NCBI GenBank assembly: GCA_025927515.1 | Contig: JAICLG010000145.1 | Coordinates: 1-7,587 of the forward strand | Source of the DNA: Hyphomicrobium sp. | GTDB lineage: Bacteria > Pseudomonadota > Alphaproteobacteria > Rhizobiales > Hyphomicrobiaceae | Length of the DNA stretch: 7,587 nucleotides | Reading direction: 5' to 3' | In this document: positions 1-6,122 of the stretch, piece by piece | Numbering within the stretch: position 1 is the stretch's first letter | Layout of the letters: each line of letters begins with the position of its first letter | Program-made: the position numbers and the translations under genes | The notes under the pieces: model-generated | What the model was told of the DNA's origin: nothing | The model's database searches: none | Seen by the model: only the letters and a program-made list of their open reading frames with translations

Positions 1-1268
1 GCGATGACGCCACGTCCACCACGCAACCCGGCCAGGAGGAGCCAGTCGGCGACGAGAAGCCGGAAGCTACTCAAGTCGAAGAGCAAGTCGCGGGCGATCA
101 ACGCGAAGACATTCCAGCCAGCAGTGATCGGCTCGATGACGCGCCGATAGAAGACCCCCTGGCTAATGCCACGCTTGCTGACGCCGAGCCAATTGACGCG
201 ACGCCAGAGCAAGACGGCCAAGCGGTCGAAGAGAACGCCGGCGGAACTGCAGAGCAATTTGCAGAAGAGCCCGCAGCAGAGCCTCAGCCCACCGTCGCGC
301 TCGCGATTGAAGGCGGCGACGATTTCCAGCGCATTCGTGCCATCGATGCCGATCTGGAACAACGCCTGAAAGCTGAAGGCATCGATAGCTTTGAACACAT
401 TGCGGCGTGGAGTGCTTCGGACGTCGATCGGGTTGGCCAACTGCTCGGCATTTCCGACCGCATCGACCGGGAGCAATGGATCGAGCAGGCGCAGATCCTG
501 GCCAAGGGTGGGGAGACCTATTACTCGCGCAACCGTTTGGCCGCGCAGAAGGCAGCAGCTGCGGCTCCCGGGGCGGCAGAGTTAGTCGCCGAGCAAACAT
601 CGGCCCCCTTTGAAGAAACGCAATCTGCAACTGAACCTGCACCGGCACCCGCCCCGGCAGGCGAGACATCCGCAAGCGAACCTGATGAGCCCGCCGTTCC
701 AGAGCCTGAGAAGCCCGCATCAGCGGCGGAACCCACACCACAGCTGTCGGGCGTTGCGGCCGCGATCCAGGGCCGATCCGTTGCCGAAATGGCAGCCGCC
801 GCCGCGGCCGCGATTGCAGCGGCGTCCGCCAGCGTGACGCGCGGATTGAAGCCGATCGAGCCGATCTCACCGCTTTCGAAAGTGGACCCGAAGATCTCGA
901 TTCCCGCGAAGCTTTCGGACGCAATCAAGGAGAAAGAGGCGTCGGCGGCAACTCCGGCTCGAACGGAAGTCGCGCCCCCGAGGCCTATGACAGCATCGAG
1001 TCTGGGTCCTCACGACGATCTGAAGCGCATCCGTGGCGTCGGTGTTCTGATAGAGAAGCGCCTCAACGCAATGGGCATCGCGCGTTACGAGCAAATCGCA
1101 AATTGGACGAGCGGCGAGATCGATCGCGTCAGCCAGGTGCTCGAGTTCAAGGGGCGGATCGAGCGGGAAGGCTGGGTAGAGCAGGCGCGAATATTGCTCA
1201 ATGGCGGTCAGACGGAATTCTCGCGCCGCGTCGATCGCGGCGAGGTTGATACCAGTCGCGAAACGTGA
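1..1268 (+). CDS. Partial (5' end missing) protein with two tandem helix-hairpin-helix-like (H3TH, COG3743-like) modules
   Basis: The frame is open from the first complete codon at base 3 to a TGA at 1266-1268, so the start lies upstream of the window. The visible 421 residues begin with about 105 acidic, low-complexity residues (many Glu, Asp, Gln, Ala). Then come module 1 (318-530), an Ala/Pro/Glu-rich linker, an Ala-rich block near 789-836, a Pro/Lys stretch (LKPIEPISPLSKVDPKIS) and module 2 (1014-1226), and the protein ends 13 residues later. The modules resemble the domain described as flap-endonuclease-1-like H3TH (COG3743), which in alphaproteobacteria also occurs as C-terminal extensions on proteins such as NuoE or ribosomal protein L21. 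That comparison is from memory. No nuclease catalytic residues are recognisable, so DNA or RNA binding or a scaffolding role is more likely than catalysis; this is inference. The function is unknown. The tail overlaps the convergent hydrolase gene by 61 bp. Confidence 0.85.
   Translation, partial: DDATSTTQPGQEEPVGDEKPEATQVEEQVAGDQREDIPASSDRLDDAPIEDPLANATLADAEPIDATPEQDGQAVEENAGGTAEQFAEEPAAEPQPTVALAIEGGDDFQRIRAIDADLEQRLKAEGIDSFEHIAAWSASDVDRVGQLLGISDRIDREQWIEQAQILAKGGETYYSRNRLAAQKAAAAAPGAAELVAEQTSAPFEETQSATEPAPAPAPAGETSASEPDEPAVPEPEKPASAAEPTPQLSGVAAAIQGRSVAEMAAAAAAAIAAASASVTRGLKPIEPISPLSKVDPKISIPAKLSDAIKEKEASAATPARTEVAPPRPMTASSLGPHDDLKRIRGVGVLIEKRLNAMGIARYEQIANWTSGEIDRVSQVLEFKGRIEREGWVEQARILLNGGQTEFSRRVDRGEVDTSRET
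318..530 (+). repeat. HhH-like module, copy 1 (71 residues)
   Basis: This module runs from DDFQRIRAID to GGETYYSR. It aligns without gaps over 71 residues with copy 2 at 1014-1226, and a hand count gives about 35 identities (roughly half). Shared positions include the DD..RIR start, E.RL, GI...E.IA, W....DRV, RI.RE.W.EQA.I and GG.T..SR. The hairpin, which reads RGVGVLIEKRL in copy 2, reads RAIDADLEQRL here, so both hairpin glycines are gone. Copy 1 may have lost backbone-phosphate binding and kept only a structural or protein-binding role; that is inference. Confidence 0.8.
789..836 (+). other. Ala-rich low-complexity segment within the HhH protein
   Basis: The coded residues are EMAAAAAAAIAAASASV with its flanks. 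A run of seven Ala, then Ile, then three more Ala favours a short helix. It is followed by a Pro/Ile/Lys-rich stretch reaching to about base 915. The segment is too short and too little hydrophobic (mostly Ala) to be called a membrane span with confidence. It sits midway between the two modules and is probably a linker or a coupling helix. Confidence 0.55.
1014..1226 (+). repeat. HhH-like module, copy 2 (71 residues)
   Basis: This module runs from DDLKRIRGVG to GGQTEFSR. It keeps the G-V-G hairpin expected of a helix-hairpin-helix that binds nucleic-acid backbone, followed by GI.RYEQIANW and the FKGRIEREGWVEQA helix. It is the canonical-looking copy of the pair and sits at the extreme C-terminus of the protein. 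The last few codons of the module (1208-1226) lie in the overlap with the opposite-strand hydrolase gene. Confidence 0.8.
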
Positions 1269-2191
1269 CGGAAGTCGCTGCGCGTCATCGCACCTAGGCG
1301 CTCGCCGTCCTTGTCGTCTGTCCCGGCGAAAAATGAAGCGATTGCTGAGATCGTCGGCGCGTCACGCAGCAGCGGCGCATGACCTTCGGCCGGAACGACG
1401 ATGGATGTTATCCGCGGATGGCGCCGTTTCATTTCTTCGACGGTCTTTTCCGACAAAAGGTCCGAGTTTGCGCCGCGCACCAGCAGCAAAGGCCGGCGTT
1501 TCAAAGCCTCGAACTGCGGCCAAAGTTTTGGGATCGGTCCGTCGAGGACCGAGAGGGATTTGGCGATCTGGGGATCGTAGCCGCTTACGGGCTTCCCGTT
1601 TTTCTCGTTAAAGAACTGCCGCGCGATCGCTTCCGCATCATCATCCGTGGTGTTGGGAAAATCTCGCTGCATGAGATCGCGCACGATCCGTGTCGCGTCA
1701 GCCCAGCTCTTTGGCAGTGGAATTCGGCCGACATAACCCGCGATCCGCGCCAATCCGTCCATGTCGATGACGGGGCCGATATCATTCAGCACAACCGGAC
1801 CGACGAGCGACGGCTGCACCGCGGCGAGTACCATCGTAATGAGGCCGCCGCGCGATGTCCCGATGATGCCGGTTTCTCTGAGGCCCAGCATTATCATGAA
1901 GTCGATGACATCCTGCATCTCGATCGGGAGGGTGTAGTTCTTCCAGTTCTTATCCCACTCCGAGAAGCCCCGGCCCCGCGTATCGAGCGTGAAAACGTCC
2001 CGCGACGGCGTACTGCTCCGGCTTAACGCGAGCGCGATCGCGTGAAAGTCCCGGCTGTTTCTGGTCAGCCCCGCAAGGCATAAAACGGGGCGCGCGCCGC
2101 TCGAAACGATGGGCCGATAATGACGGCCGTAAAGGCGCAGCCCGTCGCGGCTCGTGAAGTAGATGTCTTCATATGCCGTCTCTGCAGTCAT
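1208..2191 (-). CDS. Alpha/beta hydrolase fold protein, 327 aa
   Basis: This is a probable serine hydrolase (esterase or lipase-like; the substrate cannot be told). It shows the alpha/beta-hydrolase order: an N-terminal strand pair, the oxyanion-loop segment LAGLTRNSRDF (39-49), DTRGRGFSEW (70-79), and the nucleophile elbow GTSRGG with Ser113. The likely acid is Asp244 in VRGANSDLLS and the likely base is His271 in AEGHAPLL, giving a complete Ser-Asp-His triad. A helical cap probably lies at about 140-225. No signal peptide is seen, so it is probably cytoplasmic. The ATG has a good GAAGG ribosome binding site at 2200-2204 (spacing 8). It lies 30 bp downstream of the lytic transglycosylase and is probably cotranscribed with it. 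The fold ends near residue 289; the last ~38 residues are polar and basic and overlap the convergent HhH gene, so this tail looks like read-through of the frame rather than a domain. Confidence 0.9.
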   Translation of the reverse strand: MTAETAYEDIYFTSRDGLRLYGRHYRPIVSSGARPVLCLAGLTRNSRDFHAIALALSRSSTPSRDVFTLDTRGRGFSEWDKNWKNYTLPIEMQDVIDFMIMLGLRETGIIGTSRGGLITMVLAAVQPSLVGPVVLNDIGPVIDMDGLARIAGYVGRIPLPKSWADATRIVRDLMQRDFPNTTDDDAEAIARQFFNEKNGKPVSGYDPQIAKSLSVLDGPIPKLWPQFEALKRRPLLLVRGANSDLLSEKTVEEMKRRHPRITSIVVPAEGHAPLLRDAPTISAIASFFAGTDDKDGERLGAMTRSDFRHVSRLVSTSPRSTRRENSV

Positions 2192-2221
2192 ATGCCCAAC
2201 CTTCAGTGGCGCTTGAGGCGA

Positions 2222-4447
2222 TCACCCGTCGTTATCGCCGCCCGTCATCGCACGTGTTTCATTGTGGCTTCGGCCGCTCAGATCGCCTCCGCTTCGCGCA
2301 CGGACAAGATCCTGCTGCAGGCGAAGGGCGTTCTTCGTATCGCCGAGGCGTGCGCGATAGATTTGTATGTTGGTCAGGACTTTTGTCACGTAATCGCGCG
2401 TCTCGCGGATCGGAATGCGTTCGATCCAGTCGATAACGTCCACATTTGGATCCCGCGGATCGCCGTTTTCTTTGATCCACTGCCGGGCGCGCCCAGGGCC
2501 GGCATTATATCCGGCAAGCCCCAGGACATACGAGCCGCCGAAATCATCCATTCGGTCCGCAATATATGCCGACGCCAAGGTGACGTTGTACCGCTTGTCT
2601 GAGACAAGGCGCGAGAGATGGCACGTAATTTTGTAATCGTGGCAGACGTGGCGCGCCGTTCCCGGCATGATCTGCAAAAGGCCTTTGGCGCCGGCGCCCG
2701 AGACGATCCCTGAATCGAACTCTGTTTCCTGCCGCGCAAGGCCCAGGAGCAGCGCCAGCTCCGGCGGATTGCGCAAAGGTTTGTACGAGGGGAAGGAACT
2801 CACCGGATAGGCATAGGTCAGCAGGTTCTGCCCCTTGGCAACCGCAACTTTTCCAATGCGCAGCGACATCTGGGGATCGCCCAACTCCTGAGCCACATAC
2901 GCCACCATGCCGGCTTCGGCCTCGCTCGGCAGGGCCGCATGTAACGCAACAAGGAAGCTCCGCGTGTAAAGTCGCGACAGCTTGGCCTTCGCCGCCAGGA
3001 CCAGGGCTTTCGATGCATCGAGCGATATAAAGTTTTTGATCTGACTTGCAGTCGGGTATGCGGGCGGCGTTATTTCAAGCGACGTCCGATTGGGCTGAAG
3101 CATCTGCATCGCGAGCAGGCCGTGGAAGGTGTCCGGATTTTGTGCGGCCCGGCGGTAATGCTTCATGGCGGCGGCTTTGTTTCCGCGCGCCGCGGCGACG
3201 CGGCCAAGCCAGTATTCAGCCTTGGAGTGGCTCAACGGTCCATCAGCAGCTGCAGCCATATCCGCGAAGTGTTTTTCGGCCGCGCTGAGATTGTCCAGAT
3301 AGCGAAAGGCAATCCAGCCCGCCATGAACGTCTGTTCCTTGAGCGGATTGACCGTCAGCGGTCCCGCATTCTTCACGAGATTGTACGCAAGCTTCATCTT
3401 GCCGAGCTTAAGCGCACCGTAGGCAAGCTCACGGCGCTCCGCCCACCATTCATCGAGGTCGGCGATCTTTTTCGGATCTGGCGGTACGGAAAGAATGAGT
3501 TCCGAGGCTTCCTCGATCTTTCCCGCTCTGCGCAGCATCTGCTCACGATGGAAGATAAGGCCGGTGTCGCCTTTTCCATGCGCTGACAGGGCGCTCATCA
3601 ACGCGTGAGCGTTCTTCGCTTTGTCGAAGACGGCGAGGCGGGCCGTCGCTTTTTTCTGTTCGGACTTCGGCAGAAGTGGAATAACGCGGCGCGCAAAGGC
3701 GACGCGCTCGGCACGATTTCCGGCGTAACGGACATCATCCGTCACCAATCGATCGAAGCGCCATTTGTGATCGGCGGGCGTAAGAAGTTTGCCGAACCGA
3801 GCGAGGAAACCCGTCTCCAGCTTTTCCGGGATCGTCATTTCCCGCCAGGCTTTGGCGGCGAGCGATCGGGCTTTCTCCGTGTTGCCTTCAGCCAGATAAG
3901 CCGAGGCAAGAGCGGCATACCCGGCGCCGGTCTGCGGCGGCGAATTCGCGAAATGGCTTTTGATGGCGCTTGATGAGCCGCCGGCAACGAACAGCGCTTC
4001 CTCCAGCCGGCTGTTCATGACAGCACGGGACGGCCAGAGAGGATTGTCTCTCAGAAAGGCCTCGTACTCCGGCGCGTTTCCAAGTCCGGCGCGCAGTCGG
4101 ATCCAATCAGCGAGCTTCCGGCCGACAGGATCTGAAATTCCGTCGCGAGCATCATTGAAGCGGCCGAGGTCCTGGGCGCGGACCGCCGCAACCGCCTCGT
4201 TGAGATGTTTCACATCGGCGGCGGATGGCTCGGCGGATAAGAGTGGCGCCAGAGCCACGCTGAGCTTTTCAAGCTGCTTCTGTTCCGCGCGCAGGGGGTG
4301 GGGGGCGGGTACTTCCCGGAGGGGTGAGTCGGCGAATGCAGGTGAAACAGCGGCCATCAGGCAAGCCGCCAGCAACCATGCCCAGTGCCGTCCTAAGACG
4401 CCGGTACGAAAGAGATTTGGCGTTGCCGCAAGGAGATTTCGAGGCAT
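2222..4447 (-). CDS. slt: Soluble lytic murein transglycosylase (Slt70-like, GH23), 741 aa
   Basis: The enzyme cleaves the MurNAc-GlcNAc bond of peptidoglycan non-hydrolytically, forming 1,6-anhydro-MurNAc ends in the periplasm. The N-terminus has a basic n-region and a hydrophobic core (WLLAACLMAAVSPAFA) with a likely cleavage after Ala39 (AFA|DS). Residues ~55-540 are alpha-helical and TPR-like, matching the superhelical U/L domains of Slt70. The catalytic SLT domain is at ~563-700. Its motifs are ARQETEF with catalytic Glu574, GAKGLLQIMPGTA (586-598), LAGYNAGPGRARQW (644-657) and IPIRETRDYV (678-687). Two Cys (602, 609) in the domain could form a disulfide. The last ~40 residues are polar and probably disordered. 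The length is typical for alphaproteobacterial members. The start is the only sensible Met before the signal core; the ribosome binding site (GAGAA, 4451-4455) is weak. It is divergent from dapA and is probably the first gene of a two-gene unit. Confidence 0.93.
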   Translation of the reverse strand: MPRNLLAATPNLFRTGVLGRHWAWLLAACLMAAVSPAFADSPLREVPAPHPLRAEQKQLEKLSVALAPLLSAEPSAADVKHLNEAVAAVRAQDLGRFNDARDGISDPVGRKLADWIRLRAGLGNAPEYEAFLRDNPLWPSRAVMNSRLEEALFVAGGSSSAIKSHFANSPPQTGAGYAALASAYLAEGNTEKARSLAAKAWREMTIPEKLETGFLARFGKLLTPADHKWRFDRLVTDDVRYAGNRAERVAFARRVIPLLPKSEQKKATARLAVFDKAKNAHALMSALSAHGKGDTGLIFHREQMLRRAGKIEEASELILSVPPDPKKIADLDEWWAERRELAYGALKLGKMKLAYNLVKNAGPLTVNPLKEQTFMAGWIAFRYLDNLSAAEKHFADMAAAADGPLSHSKAEYWLGRVAAARGNKAAAMKHYRRAAQNPDTFHGLLAMQMLQPNRTSLEITPPAYPTASQIKNFISLDASKALVLAAKAKLSRLYTRSFLVALHAALPSEAEAGMVAYVAQELGDPQMSLRIGKVAVAKGQNLLTYAYPVSSFPSYKPLRNPPELALLLGLARQETEFDSGIVSGAGAKGLLQIMPGTARHVCHDYKITCHLSRLVSDKRYNVTLASAYIADRMDDFGGSYVLGLAGYNAGPGRARQWIKENGDPRDPNVDVIDWIERIPIRETRDYVTKVLTNIQIYRARLGDTKNALRLQQDLVRARSGGDLSGRSHNETRAMTGGDNDG

Positions 4448-4546
4448 CGTTTCTCATTCGGTGGGATGCAAAGCCACACGATCTTGCAGCGGGCTTAACG
4501 AGCGCCTAATGTCGCCCACGCTTGCGTCTAAAATGATCGTTCGGCC

Positions 4547-4575
4547 GCATTAAGCGGCGGTACGGCCGCTGATGC
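4547..4575. repeat. Interrupted inverted repeat in the slt/dapA intergenic region
   Basis: GCAT at 4547-4550 pairs with ATGC at 4572-4575, and AGCGGC at 4553-4558 pairs with GCCGCT at 4565-4570, around a GGTACG loop. The two stem parts are separated by a small bulge (TA against G). No T-run follows and no gene ends here, so it is not a terminator. It could be an operator dyad or a leader hairpin, but in GC-rich DNA it could also arise by chance. Confidence 0.4.
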
Positions 4576-4678
4576 AAGCAATTAGGCCGGACGAGGTGGC
4601 ATGTCAGTGCGGCAAGACCGTGTTTCGTGCCGACCACACCTTAGGACAAGCTTCATCTGTTGATGTCTACAACCGAGA

Positions 4679-4709
4679 CCATCCGGTCCTATGGACAGCT
4701 CCCATCCGG
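4679..4709. repeat. 8-bp direct repeat with a small dyad upstream of the dapA start
   Basis: CCATCCGG occurs at 4679-4686 and again at 4702-4709, 23 bp apart. Between them lies the dyad GTCC-TAT-GGAC (4686-4696). The block ends 20 bp before the chosen dapA ATG. It may be a binding site in the dapA leader or promoter, or chance; no known regulator motif was recognised. Confidence 0.3.
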
Positions 4710-4729
4710 ACAAAAACCAAGGCCTAGGC

Positions 4730-5620
4730 ATGTTTAAAGGTTCGATTACGGCGCTCATCACGCCGTTCAGGAATGGCAAGGTCGATGAAGCAGCCTACAC
4801 GCGCTTTATCGAATGGCAGATTGCGGAAGGAACGCACGGCCTTGTTCCGGTCGGAACGACCGGCGAGAGCCCGACCCTCGATTTCGACGAGCACAAGCGC
4901 GTCATCGAACTCTGCGTCGCCACCGCGAAGAAGCGCGTGCCGGTCATTGCCGGAACGGGTTCCAACTCGACCGACGAGGCCGTCGAGCTGTCGCAGTATG
5001 CCGAAGAGATCGGCGCCGACGCCGTTCTGATCGTGACGCCGTATTACAACAAGCCCACGCAGGAGGGGCTTTATCAGCACGTCAAGGCGATCAACGATTC
5101 AATCGGCATTCCGCTTGTTATTTACAACATTCCTGGCCGCTCAGTCGTGGACATGTCCGTGCAGACGATGGCCCGCTGCTATGAGCTGAAGAACGTCGTC
5201 GGCGTAAAGGATGCGACGGCAAATCTCGCTCGGCCGTCGCAGACGCGTGCAGTGCTCGGTCCTGATTTCTGCCAGTTGTCCGGGGAGGATGCGACCGCAC
5301 TGGGCTTCATGGCGCATGGTGGTTCGGGCTGCATCTCGGTTGCTTCAAATGTCGTGCCGCGCCTCTGTGCGGAATTCCAGAACGCCTGCCTTGCCGGAGA
5401 TTTCAAAACGGCGCTGGCACTGCAGGATCGTTTGATGCCGCTGCACGAGGTTCTTTTCATAGAGAGCAATCCCGGGCCGGTAAAATATGCTGTCTCCAGA
5501 TTGGGATTTGGAACGGCCGATATGCGCCTGCCGATGACTCCGATTTCGGAAGCCTCACGCAAGGCCGTCGATCGGGTCCTGCACCAGCTCGATCTCATCG
5601 GCGCCAAGGCCGCCGAGTGA
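4730..5620 (+). CDS. dapA: 4-hydroxy-tetrahydrodipicolinate synthase (DapA), 296 aa
   Basis: The enzyme condenses pyruvate with L-aspartate-4-semialdehyde, the first committed step of the diaminopimelate/lysine branch; it is a cytoplasmic TIM-barrel enzyme, usually a tetramer. The Schiff-base lysine is Lys160 in GVKDAT. Other active-site residues by comparison with the E. coli enzyme are the GTTGES loop (Thr43, Thr44), Tyr106 in TPYYNKPTQ, and Tyr132 and Arg137 in YNIPGR. Most of the E. coli lysine-inhibition site is present (His55, Asn79, Glu83, Tyr105), but the position of E. coli His53 is Phe52, so the strength of feedback is uncertain. The start was set at the ATG giving MFKGSITALITPF, the usual family N-terminus, with a weak AAGG at 4719-4722 (spacing 7). 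An in-frame ATG at 4691 would add 13 unconserved residues and has no ribosome binding site. It heads the probable operon dapA-smpB-peroxiredoxin. Confidence 0.97.
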   Translation: MFKGSITALITPFRNGKVDEAAYTRFIEWQIAEGTHGLVPVGTTGESPTLDFDEHKRVIELCVATAKKRVPVIAGTGSNSTDEAVELSQYAEEIGADAVLIVTPYYNKPTQEGLYQHVKAINDSIGIPLVIYNIPGRSVVDMSVQTMARCYELKNVVGVKDATANLARPSQTRAVLGPDFCQLSGEDATALGFMAHGGSGCISVASNVVPRLCAEFQNACLAGDFKTALALQDRLMPLHEVLFIESNPGPVKYAVSRLGFGTADMRLPMTPISEASRKAVDRVLHQLDLIGAKAAE

Positions 5621-5643
5621 ATCCCCTCGGAGTGCGTTGAGCT

Positions 5644-6117
5644 ATGTCCTCCAAGCGGGACGACGGCAGCACGCTCGTCGCCGAGAACCGAAAGGCGCGG
5701 CACGAGTATTTCATCACCGACAGCTGGGAAGCAGGTATCGAGCTTCTCGGTTCGGAAGTGAAGTCGCTACGCCGCGGCCAGTCGAACATCGCCGAAAGCT
5801 ATGCGTCGGTCGAAGATCAAGGCATTTGGCTGATCAACAGCTACATCGCGGAATATCCCGGCGCGGCGCTCTTCCCGCATGAGCCGCGCCGCAAGCGCCG
5901 CCTTCTCATGCACGCGAGCGAGATCCACAAGATCGCGATCGCCGTCGAGCGCAAAGGCATGACGCTTGTGCCGTTGGAACTCTACTTCAATGCAAAAGGC
6001 CGGGCGAAGGTGAAGGTCGGTCTCGCGCAGGGTAAGAACCAGTCCGACAAGCGCCAGGACGCAGCGAAACGCGACTGGAACCGCCAGAAAGCCCGGCTCC
6101 TGCGTGAAAGAGGTTGA
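5644..6117 (+). CDS. smpB: SsrA-binding protein SmpB, 157 aa
   Basis: SmpB binds tmRNA and places it in the empty mRNA channel of stalled ribosomes for trans-translation. The family landmarks are present in order: VAENRKARHEYFI (12-24), GIELLGSEVKSLRRGQ.NIAESYA (31-54), WLINSYIAEY (62-71), HEPRRKR.LL.H..EI (79-94), the KGMTLVPLELYFN block (104-116), GRAKV..GLA.GK (119-131), DKR (135-137) and the C-terminal KRDWNRQKARLLRERG tail that enters the mRNA channel. The length is normal for the family. The ATG has a GGAG at 5629-5632 at a rather long spacing of 11. It starts 23 bp after the dapA stop. Oddity: residue 134, before DKR, is Ser where I expect His or Tyr. Confidence 0.97.
   Translation: MSSKRDDGSTLVAENRKARHEYFITDSWEAGIELLGSEVKSLRRGQSNIAESYASVEDQGIWLINSYIAEYPGAALFPHEPRRKRRLLMHASEIHKIAIAVERKGMTLVPLELYFNAKGRAKVKVGLAQGKNQSDKRQDAAKRDWNRQKARLLRERG
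6109..6113 (+). promoter_or_regulatory. Ribosome binding site deciding the peroxiredoxin start
   Basis: AGAGG lies inside the last codons of smpB. It abuts the in-frame TTG at 6114 with no spacing but lies 9 nt before the GTG at 6123, so the GTG is the better start. Confidence 0.6.
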
Positions 6118-6122
6118 GTGTC

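Larger units (their letters stand above)
4448..4729. promoter_or_regulatory. Divergent intergenic region between slt and dapA
   Basis: These 282 bp must hold the promoters for the leftward slt-hydrolase unit and the rightward dapA operon. I see no convincing matched -35/-10 pair; TAAAAT at 4529-4534 is a fair -10 candidate for the + strand but lacks a good -35 at 17 bp. The region contains an inverted repeat (4547-4575), a 7-bp direct repeat (CGGCCGC at 4542 and 4563) and an 8-bp direct repeat close to dapA (4679-4709). I see no lysine-riboswitch-like structure and no small gene that stands out. Confidence 0.6.

Noticed and set aside
163..928. Long open frames on the minus strand opposite the HhH protein
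   Set aside because: They are Arg/Ser- or Ala-rich shadow frames of a GC-rich Ala/Pro/Glu coding region, with no family resemblance. The + strand frame has a recognisable repeated domain.
537..1268. A separate short gene starting at TTG 537
   Set aside because: The same frame is open without a stop back to the window edge, and the upstream part codes for module 1, so this is one longer protein.
1379..2026. Plus-strand open frame opposite the alpha/beta hydrolase
   Set aside because: It has no recognisable domain; the minus-strand frame carries a full Ser-Asp-His triad and a good ribosome binding site.
4691..4729. Upstream dapA start giving 13 extra residues
   Set aside because: No ribosome binding site, and the extension does not resemble DapA N-termini; MFKGSITALITPF at 4730 is the family-typical start.
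4448..4729. Lysine riboswitch upstream of dapA
   Set aside because: The region lacks the long multi-helix conserved core of the L-box as I know it, and this riboswitch is not expected in alphaproteobacteria.
6114..6116. TTG start for the peroxiredoxin-like gene overlapping the smpB stop
   Set aside because: The AGAGG site would abut the codon; GTG at 6123 has a proper 9-nt spacing.
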